Part shown: piece after piece, positions 1 through 5,902 of the stretch | Layout: each line of letters opens with the position of its first letter | How positions within the stretch are numbered: position 1 is the first letter of the stretch | Assembly (NCBI GenBank): GCA_964353455.1 | Contig: CAYGWP010000353.1 | Coordinates: forward strand, 1-6,851 | From: CAYGWP01 sp964353455 | Lineage (GTDB): Bacteria; Planctomycetota; Phycisphaerae; FEN-1346 | Length of the DNA stretch: 6,851 nucleotides | Direction: 5' to 3' | Notes under the pieces: model-generated | What the model was told of the DNA's origin: nothing | Seen by the model: only the letters and a program-made list of their open reading frames with translations | Database searches by the model: none | Position numbers and translations under genes: made by a program

Positions 1-369
1 GAACCGGAAGATGCGCTTGCCGGTCGTGCGGTCCTCTTCTAGCACGTCGGTGCCCGTGATGTCGGAGGGCATAAGGTCGGGCGTGAACTGGATGCGCTTG
101 AAGGAAAGGTGCAGCAGCCGCGAGGTCGTGCTGACGAGCAGGGTCTTCGCGAGGCCCGGCACGCCCACCAGGAGCGCGTGCCCGCGGCAGAAGACGGCCA
201 CGAGGACCTGCTCGATGACCTCGTTCTGCCCGACGATGACGCGCGCAAGTTGCTGCGTCATCTGTTTGTAGGCCGCGTTGAGGGCCTTGACGGCCTCAAG
301 GTCGTCGGTCTGGGAGATTCGGGGGGCGACCTTCGCCCGCTCCGCGCCGCCGGAAGGAGTCGCTGTCAT
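1..369 (-). CDS. MoxR-family AAA+ ATPase, N-terminal part (cut by the window edge)
   Basis: The first 123 codons are present and the frame is open to the left edge. MoxR ATPases are cytoplasmic AAA+ proteins thought to act as chaperones in maturation of specific protein complexes, often beside DUF58 and von Willebrand factor A genes. Seen here: a variable N-terminal tail (residues 1-25), the segment QLARVIVGQNEVIEQVLVA (40-58) typical of the family, a MoxR-type Walker A motif GVPGLAKT (69-76), and the signature RIQFTPDLMPSDITG (92-106). Walker B, sensor and arginine-finger regions lie outside. The start at 369 is supported by a GGAG Shine-Dalgarno about 8 nt upstream (378-381). The gene is divergent from the tRNA promoter and separated from the sugar-uptake cluster by the tRNA, so a functional link to that cluster is unlikely. 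The family call is firm; the specific client is unknown. Confidence 0.93.
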   Translation of the reverse strand, partial: MTATPSGGAERAKVAPRISQTDDLEAVKALNAAYKQMTQQLARVIVGQNEVIEQVLVAVFCRGHALLVGVPGLAKTLLVSTTSRLLHLSFKRIQFTPDLMPSDITGTDVLEEDRTTGKRIFRF

Positions 370-590
370 AAATCGGTCTCCAATAGAATGTTCGACATCC
401 GTAAATCTGATGGTTCCGGGAACGCCGCCCCGGCGCGGGCACGACATCCCCCCACTGCTCCCGCTAAGAATAAAACCGGCCTCTGCCACAAAGGTCTCGC
501 ACGAATTCCGCGCGACGATGCACGGCGGCCCTCGCCGTCCCTGCGCCGCGTGATGCGCCGCGCCGAGGCAACGTGCCGTGGCAAAGGCCG
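370..590. other. Non-coding region between moxR-like start and tRNA promoter
   Basis: This stretch separates the minus-strand ATPase start from the plus-strand tRNA promoter. It should contain the ATPase gene promoter, but I see no convincing -35/-10 pair on the minus strand. The only AT-rich patch is around 469-476. There is a small perfect hairpin at 522-538 (ACGGCG and CGCCGT, 5-nt loop) with no U-run. Open frames across it lack family resemblance, and one on the minus strand is an artefact of reading the tRNA backwards. Confidence 0.5.
378..381 (-). promoter_or_regulatory. Shine-Dalgarno of the MoxR-like gene
   Basis: Read on the minus strand the sequence is TTGGAGACCGATTT followed by ATG, placing GGAG 8 nt before the start codon. 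It decides the start at 369. Confidence 0.7.
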
Positions 591-619
591 TTGACAGCCC
601 TGCCGCCCGGATGTACCAT
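591..619 (+). promoter_or_regulatory. Sigma70-like promoter of tRNA-Gly
   Basis: A perfect -35 hexamer TTGACA (591-596) is followed after exactly 17 nt by TACCAT (614-619), which matches TATAAT at four of six positions, including the first two and the last two. A TG pair directly precedes the -10. Initiation would fall near 625-628, only a few bases before the mature tRNA 5' end at 633, so the 5' leader for RNase P to remove would be very short. This is the best promoter match I see in the window. Confidence 0.8.
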
Positions 620-632
620 TCCGGGCGTAAGG

Positions 633-707
<75 letters not shown>

Positions 708-711
708 ACGC

Positions 712-728
712 AGACGGTCGCACCGTCT
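712..728 (+). terminator. Hairpin just downstream of tRNA-Gly
   Basis: AGACGGT (712-718) and ACCGTCT (722-728) form a perfect 7-bp stem with a 3-nt loop, beginning 4 nt after the tRNA CCA. No run of T follows on either strand, so it is not a classical intrinsic terminator. It may stop transcription weakly or protect and position the 3' trailer for processing. It can form on both strands. Confidence 0.45.
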
Positions 729-746
729 CGCAAATCGCCGCATAAC

Positions 747-772
747 GCCGCAGATGAAGAGTTCATTGCGGC
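747..772 (-). terminator. Hairpin at the end of the minus-strand cluster
   Basis: Four bases beyond the stop of the last cluster gene, GCCGC and GCGGC enclose a second short helix ATGAA/TTCAT with a 3-nt loop. A 1x2 internal mismatch separates the two 5-bp stems on the minus strand; on the plus strand a G-T pair leaves only a bulged A. No poly-U tract follows. Its position directly after the stop suggests an end-of-operon structure, but termination is inferred. Confidence 0.4.
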
Positions 773-776
773 TCCT

Positions 777-1826
777 TCATTTCCCGTACTGACCGTGCTC
801 GCGGACCGTGTCGAACATCGCCAGGACGTTCTCGACCGGCGTCTCCTCGAGGATGGAATCGTGGCTTGCCCCGGCCACGTATCCGCCGCCGGGCATCATG
901 ATGTCGAGGACCTCGCGGGTCTTGGCGCGCACGAGGGGCGGCGTGCCGTTGATGAGGACGTGGTGCGAATCTATCGCGCCGTTAAAGAGTATCTTGTCGC
1001 CGAACGCGCTCTTGAGTTTCGGAAGGCTCATTCCCGCGCACGACGGCTGCACGGCCTGGAGCCCGTCGAGGCCCGACGCAATCATCGCCGGAACGAGCGG
1101 CGCAAAGCCCCCGCAGCAGTGCAGCATGACCTTGAGGCCGTACGTGTGCCCGAGGTCGATCAGCCGCGCCAGCGGCGGCAGGATGAACCGCTCGAACAGC
1201 GCCAGCGACAGCAGCGGCCCCGTCTGGCCGCCCAGGTCGTTGCCGATGAAGAAGATGTCGATGGCGCCGGCGGCCGCGTCGAAGATGCGGCGGCTGACCT
1301 CGACGTAATAATCGACCATGTGCCGCATGAGGGCGTCCACCACGTCGGGGGCGTCATACATGAGTATATATAATTCTTCCATGCCCATTAGGTCGATGGC
1401 ATCGTGCCAGAACGGGGACCACTCGCCGCCGAGGACCGCGTACCGGCCGCCCCACTTGAGGGCCTCCGAGCGGATCCCCGACACGTCCATCCACTTCGGG
1501 TCGGGCCAGGGGTAATCGTGGACCTGGGCGAGCGTTGCCCCGGCCAGGGGATGGTTCATCGGCTGGCCGTAGCCCATTCCGTGGCGGTCAACGCCGAAGG
1601 GGGTGCGGCTGGTCGCCCCGGGCGCAAGTTGCACCGGCGGCCCGGCGTACCTGGCCCAGACGCGGCGGAAGTCGTCGCTGAACCGGATGCGCAGGTCCTC
1701 ATCGCCGGCGATCGAGAGTTCGCGCTTCGCCTTCGCCCAGAACTCTGCCGACGATCCGCACCATGCCGGCACGCGGTCGGGCTCCTCGTGCGCGAAGGCG
1801 GTAAGGACGCGCTCTCGTGAATTCAT
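777..1826 (-). CDS. URO-D superfamily protein, MtaA/CmuA-like (putative methyltransferase)
   Basis: This 349-residue protein belongs to the uroporphyrinogen decarboxylase superfamily (TIM-barrel, COG0407 type). The opening RERVLTAFAHEEPDRVPAW (4-22) is the usual start of these proteins. The C-terminal half has MLHCCGG with H236, C238 and G239 (the H-x-C-G motif), then FGDKILFNGAID (275-286) and GGGYVAGASHDSI (313-325). Corrinoid methyltransferases such as MtaA use the His and Cys of this motif to bind zinc. True HemE lacks this motif and has an N-terminal arginine-rich coproporphyrinogen-binding signature that is absent here, so a haem role is unlikely. C263 is a further candidate ligand. The start at 1826 has a modest AAAGG 8 nt upstream. 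It is the last gene of the cluster, 37 nt after the mutarotase. An AT-rich patch with rare codons lies near 1364-1378. The substrate is unknown. Confidence 0.88.
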   Translation of the reverse strand: MNSRERVLTAFAHEEPDRVPAWCGSSAEFWAKAKRELSIAGDEDLRIRFSDDFRRVWARYAGPPVQLAPGATSRTPFGVDRHGMGYGQPMNHPLAGATLAQVHDYPWPDPKWMDVSGIRSEALKWGGRYAVLGGEWSPFWHDAIDLMGMEELYILMYDAPDVVDALMRHMVDYYVEVSRRIFDAAAGAIDIFFIGNDLGGQTGPLLSLALFERFILPPLARLIDLGHTYGLKVMLHCCGGFAPLVPAMIASGLDGLQAVQPSCAGMSLPKLKSAFGDKILFNGAIDSHHVLINGTPPLVRAKTREVLDIMMPGGGYVAGASHDSILEETPVENVLAMFDTVREHGQYGK

Positions 1827-1863
1827 GAGGCAAGCCTTTCGTTTCAGCGTGCGTCCGAAGCCG

Positions 1864-2202
1864 TCAGCCGTGATGGAAGACTTCCTCCAGGTTCGCCCAC
1901 CACTCGCCCTTGGCGCGGGTCGGGACGGGGTCCTGACACGGCTCGCAGAACGACCACCATCGCCGCGTGGTCGGGTCCGCAGCCATCTTCTTCATGTCGG
2001 CAGCGAAGTCTTTGCCGTGGTACTCAAAGTAACTGAACAGGTAGAACTTCCCCTTTTCGACCTCGGCCAGGTAGATGGAGTAGTTGCGGATGTTGCACGC
2101 CTCGATCATCGCGAGGACATCCGGCCAGACGGCGGCGTGCAGTTTCTTGTATTCCGCCAGTCTCTCGGGCCGCAGGCCGATGACCATGCCGAAGCGTTTC
2201 AT
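1864..2202 (-). CDS. rhaM: L-rhamnose mutarotase
   Basis: RhaM-type enzymes interconvert alpha and beta anomers of L-rhamnose so that imported sugar enters catabolism quickly. The 112-residue protein aligns without gaps to my recollection of E. coli RhaM (104 aa) over the first half. Y18 and H22 (in EYKKLHAAVWPDV) and Y41 (in NYSIYL) fall at the same numbers as the E. coli active-site residues. RWW (81-83) matches the conserved Trp pair, and the C-terminus LEEVFHHG resembles LQEVF. The difference in length is an insertion around residues 60-75. It is cytoplasmic, without signal or membrane segment. A near-perfect GAGGAGGA Shine-Dalgarno fixes the start. Rhizobial rha operons place a mutarotase with a two-permease ABC importer, as here. 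Related members can act on other deoxysugars, so the exact sugar is less certain than the family. Confidence 0.93.
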   Translation of the reverse strand: MKRFGMVIGLRPERLAEYKKLHAAVWPDVLAMIEACNIRNYSIYLAEVEKGKFYLFSYFEYHGKDFAADMKKMAADPTTRRWWSFCEPCQDPVPTRAKGEWWANLEEVFHHG

Positions 2203-2207
2203 CGCCG

Positions 2208-2215
2208 TCCTCCTC
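2208..2215 (-). promoter_or_regulatory. Strong Shine-Dalgarno of the mutarotase gene
   Basis: On the minus strand GAGGAGGA lies 5 nt before the ATG at 2202. It is among the strongest ribosome-binding sites in the window and suits a gene whose upstream region is full of stable hairpins and cannot rely on translational coupling. Confidence 0.85.
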
Positions 2216-2222
2216 GATGCGG

Positions 2223-2391
2223 GCCGGGGCGCGCCCCGGCATTAGTCAAGCGGTTGTAGTTCACCCCTCTCCCCTCGCGGGAGAGGGGACGGGGGTGAGG
2301 GGACGAGCCACAGATACCCCTCACCCGGCCTTCGGCCACCCTCTCCCACAAGGGGAGAGGGGAACAGCAGGCAGCCGGGGCGCGCCCCGGC
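2223..2391. repeat. Composite palindromic repeat block between two cluster genes
   Basis: Two identical 18-nt perfect palindromes, GCCGGGGCGCGCCCCGGC, stand at 2223-2240 and 2374-2391. Between them lie three further hairpins: CCCCTCTCCC/GGGAGAGGGG (2264-2273 and 2279-2288, 5-nt loop), GGGTGAGGGG/CCCCTCACCC (2293-2302 and 2317-2326), and CCCTCTCCC/GGGAGAGGG (2339-2347 and 2353-2361, 5-nt loop), with a small GGCC-TTC-GGCC stem at 2327-2337. The outer arms (2264-2274 and 2352-2362) are also an 11-bp perfect inverted repeat, so one large fold is possible. The style (CCCTCTCCC, CCTTCGGCC) resembles dispersed extragenic palindromes of many GC-rich bacteria. The right palindrome starts directly after the stop of the upstream gene; the left ends 20 nt before the mutarotase start. 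In the transcript it may stabilise, process or attenuate the message. Confidence 0.88.
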
Positions 2392-3579
2392 CTACATGTC
2401 CAGGTCGAACTCGCCCAGGCTGAGCGGATACCGCCCGTGCTCCCGCACAAGTTGAACAACATAGTCGTACGTCACCGGGGCGACGTTGTCGGGCACCGAG
2501 TGGTCGGACTGGAAGATGTATCCGCCGCCCTTCGCGGCATTGAGTTTCGTGAGGACCTCTCGCCGCACCTTCTCGCGGTCGTTCGTCGCCAGGACCCGCA
2601 CGTCGATGTTTCCATTGAACGCCCAGCGGCGCCCGAACCTGCGCTTCAGGTCCACCACATCCAGGCCCGCCTTGGCCTCCAGCGGATTATAGCAATCCAC
2701 GCCCGCCTCGATCATATCGTTGAACACGGGGCTCGCGTTGCCGCAGCCGTGATAAATCGTCTTGAGGCCGCGGCCGTGGGCGGCATCGCAGATGCGCTTC
2801 AGTTGCGGCTTATAGACCTCTCGCCAGTAGCGCGGCGAGAAGAACATGCCGCGGTCGTAGGCGATGTCGCCCCAGATGTAGATGCCCGCGAGTTTCCCCG
2901 GGGCCGCCGCAACCTGGCCTTCAACGATGCCGACGAGGAAATCGCCCAGGCGCGCGATGAACCGCGCCATGCGGTCCGGACCCTCGGCCAGTTTCAGGAG
3001 TACGTTCTCCGTCCCCATGATACGCCAGATCATCTCGTGCGGCTCGCAGACGCTGCCGAAGACGCAGAAGTCCTCGGCGCACGAGTTCACGCGGTCAACG
3101 AAGGAAGGGAGGCCCAGGACTAGATCGTCGCCCACCGAGTTGATCTGGTCGTCGATGGCCGCATGGTACCGCCGCCGGTCCAGCGGGTCGTCGAACTCAA
3201 GGCCCTCCATCTGCTCGAATGTCCCGGTGTCGAAATCCTTGTAGTGCGGCATCGGGAACGTGCTGCGGCGCTCGATGGTCGCCCCGAAGCCGGTCTTGAC
3301 GACCTTCCGGTCGGGCGTGTCCTCAAGGACCCGGATGCCCGTGATGTGCGGGTCCATGTTCGGGTTGACGACGATAAGGTCGAGGTCCCAGTGCTTGTAG
3401 GGGTTGAAATCGTCGCCGACGCCGAGTTCGCGTTTGCATCGGCGGATGAAGTTGGTCCAGAAGAACTCGCCCACGGGCACGCGGTCCGGCTCGCGATGCT
3501 CGATGGCGGCAAGGACGCGGTCCGTCTTGGCCTTGGCGTTTCCCATAGACGTTCCACAATCCACAATGTGCTTTACCAT
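2392..3579 (-). CDS. URO-D superfamily protein, MtaA/CmuA-like, second paralogue
   Basis: This 395-residue protein is of the same superfamily as the 777-1826 product but is strongly diverged. Shared landmarks are DRVLAAIEHREPDRVPV (20-36), IYHGCGN with H277, C279 and G280, FGRRWAFNGNID (315-326), GGGYIFQSDHSV (351-362) and LVREHGRY (377-384). As in its partner the H-x-C-G motif argues for a zinc/methyltransferase-type site and against HemE. No second Cys matches C263 of the partner; C296 is nearby. The start is ambiguous. The ATG at 3579 overlaps the stop of the preceding gene by 7 nt (ATGGTAA), with no Shine-Dalgarno. The ATG at 3546 (residue 12) lies closer to the family N-terminus, with a weak GGA 6 nt upstream. 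Coupled translation would favour the first. Placement directly after the binding protein suggests a role in using the imported compound. The reaction is not known. Confidence 0.88.
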   Translation of the reverse strand: MVKHIVDCGTSMGNAKAKTDRVLAAIEHREPDRVPVGEFFWTNFIRRCKRELGVGDDFNPYKHWDLDLIVVNPNMDPHITGIRVLEDTPDRKVVKTGFGATIERRSTFPMPHYKDFDTGTFEQMEGLEFDDPLDRRRYHAAIDDQINSVGDDLVLGLPSFVDRVNSCAEDFCVFGSVCEPHEMIWRIMGTENVLLKLAEGPDRMARFIARLGDFLVGIVEGQVAAAPGKLAGIYIWGDIAYDRGMFFSPRYWREVYKPQLKRICDAAHGRGLKTIYHGCGNASPVFNDMIEAGVDCYNPLEAKAGLDVVDLKRRFGRRWAFNGNIDVRVLATNDREKVRREVLTKLNAAKGGGYIFQSDHSVPDNVAPVTYDYVVQLVREHGRYPLSLGEFDLDM

Positions 3580-4760
3580 TGCGCCGGCATGAACTGGTCA
3601 ACGTCGTCCCTGGTGATAATGTGCTTGCGGAGGTAGTAAACCGGCCGCGCGATCTCCTTGCCGCAGAACCAGTCGGCGGCAAGTTTCATCGGCAGCGCCC
3701 CGTCGGCCTCGGCCGACTGGTACGTGATGGCGTGAAGGGTGCCGGCCTTGACGAAGTCCATTCCGACTTTGGAGTTGCCTGCGGCAACGCGGATGATGTC
3801 CTCGCGGCCGGCGTTCCCGGCGGCCTGGTTGATGCCGATCTGCGCCCCGGAATCGTCGGCGCTCACGATGCCCTTCAAGTCTTGTCCATACTTAGTCAGC
3901 CAGTCGGCGACGACCTGCATGGTCTTCTCGGCCTCCAGTTTGGTGGTCTGCTTCTCGAGGAGGCGCATCTTAGGGGCGATTTTCTTGAGTTCCGAGACGA
4001 CCGAGAACGTCCGCGAGAAGAACGGCGACCCGCCCGGCATGTGCTGGACAATCGCGTAGCCGCCCTCGCCGCCCAGCCGCCTGGCGAACTCGCGGGCAAG
4101 CATCCGGAACTGCCCCCAGTCGTCCGGCCCGGTCCACGTAAGGATGTACGGCATCCCCGCATCCACCGGAATCAGGTTCGACGCGATGACGGGGACGCCC
4201 GCCTGGTTCAGTTTCCGCAGCATCGGGACGACCGACTTGGCATCGACCGGGAAGATTATCGCCAGGTCGGGCCGCTCGTTGATGACCTGGTCCACCTGCT
4301 GCGACTGGATGTTGACATCGGCGTTGCCGGCGGTCAGGGTCTTCAGGTGCACGCCGTAGGCATCGGCCACCTTCTGCATGCCGCGCGTGTACGCGGTGGT
4401 GTAGGGGTGGTCCATGTGGCGAAGGCACATGACGCGCTTGCCCTTGGCGCCGGATGCGGGCGACGGCGGCAGGTTGACCTTCTTGCACCGCCATCCGGCG
4501 TATTCCATGTCATACCAGCGGAGCGGATCGTCTTCGCTTAGCGCTTCGGGGTTCTCGGGCCGCGGAGGGGGATCAAGGGGCGACTCATCGATGACGATGA
4601 GCGGCTGGCCGTCGGTCGATTTGAGTGCCGAAACATCCACCGCCAGCCCTTCCCGGCATGCCCGCTTCTTCTCCTCATCGGTCATCGTCTGACCTGACTT
4701 GCCCTGGCAGCCGGCCGCAGCCGTGCCGGCCGCAAGGAAGATGAATGTTCGCCGCTTCAT
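3573..4760 (-). CDS. Sugar ABC transporter substrate-binding lipoprotein (RbsB-like)
   Basis: The 395-residue precursor begins KRRTFIFLAAGTAAAGC: twin arginines, a short hydrophobic run and AAGC with C18 as probable lipidated cysteine, so it is likely a membrane-anchored lipoprotein on the outer face, perhaps exported by Tat. The periplasmic-binding fold of the Peripla_BP_4 type runs from about residue 108 (KRVMCLRHMDHPYTTAYTRG) to the end, with NIQSQQVDQVINERPDLAII (150-169), QAGVPVIASN (186-195), GIVSADDSGAQIGI (297-310) and DFVKAGTLHAITYQS (335-349). Between the lipobox and the fold is an unusual stretch of about 85 residues, rich in Pro, Asp and Glu. A GGAGGT Shine-Dalgarno 5 nt upstream supports the start. 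It sits 20 nt after the permease gene, and its stop overlaps the next start. Family members bind monosaccharides; rhamnose or a relative is inferred from the mutarotase. Confidence 0.93.
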   Translation of the reverse strand: MKRRTFIFLAAGTAAAGCQGKSGQTMTDEEKKRACREGLAVDVSALKSTDGQPLIVIDESPLDPPPRPENPEALSEDDPLRWYDMEYAGWRCKKVNLPPSPASGAKGKRVMCLRHMDHPYTTAYTRGMQKVADAYGVHLKTLTAGNADVNIQSQQVDQVINERPDLAIIFPVDAKSVVPMLRKLNQAGVPVIASNLIPVDAGMPYILTWTGPDDWGQFRMLAREFARRLGGEGGYAIVQHMPGGSPFFSRTFSVVSELKKIAPKMRLLEKQTTKLEAEKTMQVVADWLTKYGQDLKGIVSADDSGAQIGINQAAGNAGREDIIRVAAGNSKVGMDFVKAGTLHAITYQSAEADGALPMKLAADWFCGKEIARPVYYLRKHIITRDDVDQFMPAQW

Positions 4761-4765
4761 GCGCC

Positions 4766-4771
4766 ACCTCC
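4766..4771 (-). promoter_or_regulatory. Shine-Dalgarno of the binding-protein gene
   Basis: GGAGGT within GGGAGGTGG on the minus strand is an ideal ribosome-binding site 5 nt before the ATG at 4760. It confirms the lipoprotein signal as the true N-terminus. Binding proteins often need more copies than their permeases, which fits the strong site. Confidence 0.85.
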
Positions 4772-4780
4772 CTCGCCGAA

Positions 4781-5902
4781 CTACCCCTTGAGTTCCGCCA
4801 GCAGGTCTTTCCGCTGCCCGCGCCTGGCCTCGCGGCGGCGGACCGACCAGGCATCATATAGGATGATCGAGGCCAGAACCAGTCCGCCGGCCATCAACTG
4901 TACCTCGTAACCCTCGCCGCGGCAACTGAGGCCGTTGACGAGCGCCGCCAGAGCCACCAGCGCCACGGCCGTTCCGGCGATGCCGCCCTTTCCGCCCTGC
5001 ATGGATGTGCCGCCGATGATGGCCGCCGCAACGATGGTCATCAGCGGGCTGTCGCCGAGCGTCGGGTTGGCGTTGGCCTCGCTCATGGCGACGATGGCCC
5101 CGCCCATTGCTGAGAGCACGCCCGAAAGGACAAACGCGCCGATGGTGTAACGGTCCACCGCCAGGCCCGAGTACCACGCCGTCTGCTGGTTGCCGCCGAG
5201 AAGGTAGAACCCGCGGCCGACCGGCGTCCACCTCATCAGCACCGCCAGGATTGCCATGACCGCGTACGGAAGGACGATCTGCGGGGTGATGCCGGGGGCC
5301 AACTCGCGCTGGAACCAGTCGGAGACCTCGAACGTTGTTGCCGCAATTGTCCCGCCGCCGCAGTAGATGAACACCGCGTTCTGGAGGATGATCATCGTGC
5401 CGAGCGTGACGATGAACGAGTTGATCCTGGCCTTCGCCACGAGGAGTCCGTTCACGAGGCCCACCGCCAGACCTGCCACGAGCGCGACGGCGAAACTGCC
5501 CGCCCAGCCGAGTTCCGGCGCCAGGCCCACCGCCATCATGCCGCCAAGCGTCATAGTAGAGCCGATGGAGAGGTCCAGTTGGCCGCAGATCATGACGATC
5601 GTAAATCCGGCCCCCGCCAGGAGGTTGATCCCGGCGGCCTTCAGGATGTTGGCGAAGTTCCCGACCGACGCGAAGTTCGGCGCGATCGCCGCCATTACCG
5701 AAAAGATGACCAGCGCAAGCAGGTACACCCGGTAGCGGTAGGCCAGGGCGGAGGCGCTGTGCGGCGGGTCGGGAGACCCGCCGCGCGGGGACTCGCCATT
5801 GCGCGGCGGGTCTTGCGCATTGCGCGGCGGGTCTTGCGCATTGCGCGGCGGGTCTCCCGACCCGCCGCGCCCCGGCTCTCGCGATGTCTGATGACTAGGC
5901 AT
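4781..5902 (-). CDS. RbsC-type sugar ABC transporter permease with repeat-encoded N-terminal tail
   Basis: An inner-membrane permease of the BPD_transp_2 family (PF02653), 373 residues. The membrane core begins near residue 58 (VYLLALVIFSVMAAIAPNFA). Family hallmarks are MICGQLDLSIGSTMTLGG (104-121), corresponding to the GGIDLSVGS signature, and AAIIGGTSMQGGKGGIAG (293-310) followed by LVNGL (321-325), the ATPase-contacting region. About eight to ten hydrophobic segments can be counted. The C-terminus is basic. Residues 11-47 are a Pro/Gly/Arg-rich tail with three near-identical heptads (DPPRNAQ, DPPRNAQ, DPPRNGE), encoded by a DNA palindrome element; they are not a family domain. The start at 5902 overlaps the previous stop by 8 nt without a good Shine-Dalgarno, pointing to coupled translation. 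It probably pairs with the permease at 5895-6851 as a heterodimer, like RhaP/RhaQ or LsrC/LsrD. Confidence 0.93.
   Translation of the reverse strand: MPSHQTSREPGRGGSGDPPRNAQDPPRNAQDPPRNGESPRGGSPDPPHSASALAYRYRVYLLALVIFSVMAAIAPNFASVGNFANILKAAGINLLAGAGFTIVMICGQLDLSIGSTMTLGGMMAVGLAPELGWAGSFAVALVAGLAVGLVNGLLVAKARINSFIVTLGTMIILQNAVFIYCGGGTIAATTFEVSDWFQRELAPGITPQIVLPYAVMAILAVLMRWTPVGRGFYLLGGNQQTAWYSGLAVDRYTIGAFVLSGVLSAMGGAIVAMSEANANPTLGDSPLMTIVAAAIIGGTSMQGGKGGIAGTAVALVALAALVNGLSCRGEGYEVQLMAGGLVLASIILYDAWSVRRREARRGQRKDLLAELKG
5761..5870. repeat. Palindromic element with 21-nt tandem repeats inside the permease gene
   Basis: A 26-nt sequence at 5761-5786 recurs as a perfect inverted copy at 5843-5868. 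Each copy is itself a hairpin: 10-bp stem GCGGCGGGTC/GACCCGCCGC around GGGA on the left, and 12-bp stem GCGCGGCGGGTC/GACCCGCCGCGC around TCCC on the right. Between them are two exact 21-nt units (5801-5821 and 5822-5842) that share GCGCGGCGGGTC with the right arm, and a degenerate unit before them. The 21-nt period keeps the frame and yields heptads in the permease tail. The structure resembles in-frame palindromic elements such as the Rickettsia RPE type, though I cannot tie it to a known family. Confidence 0.88.

Noticed and set aside
109..594. Plus-strand open frame of 161 codons opposite the MoxR-like gene
   Set aside because: It is the GC-rich shadow of the ATPase coding strand, which has clear Walker A and family motifs; this frame has no recognisable family or ribosome-binding site.
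2244..2249. TTGACT on the minus strand as a -35 box for a separate mutarotase promoter
   Set aside because: The position where a -10 should lie is inside the GC palindrome, with no TATAAT-like sequence.
777..3579. Naming either URO-D protein HemE (uroporphyrinogen decarboxylase)
   Set aside because: The N-terminal HemE signature is absent, the H-x-C-G motif is that of methyltransferase-type members, and the context is a sugar importer, not haem genes.
3579..4541. Plus-strand open frame of 320 codons opposite the binding-protein gene
   Set aside because: It is long only because the opposite strand is a constrained GC-rich coding sequence. Its composition is Arg/Asp/Val/Gly-heavy without domain signature, and the minus strand encodes a clear binding protein.
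5761..5870. CRISPR array from the 21-nt tandem units
   Set aside because: The units are adjacent with no spacers, only two are exact, and they lie within a translated permease gene.
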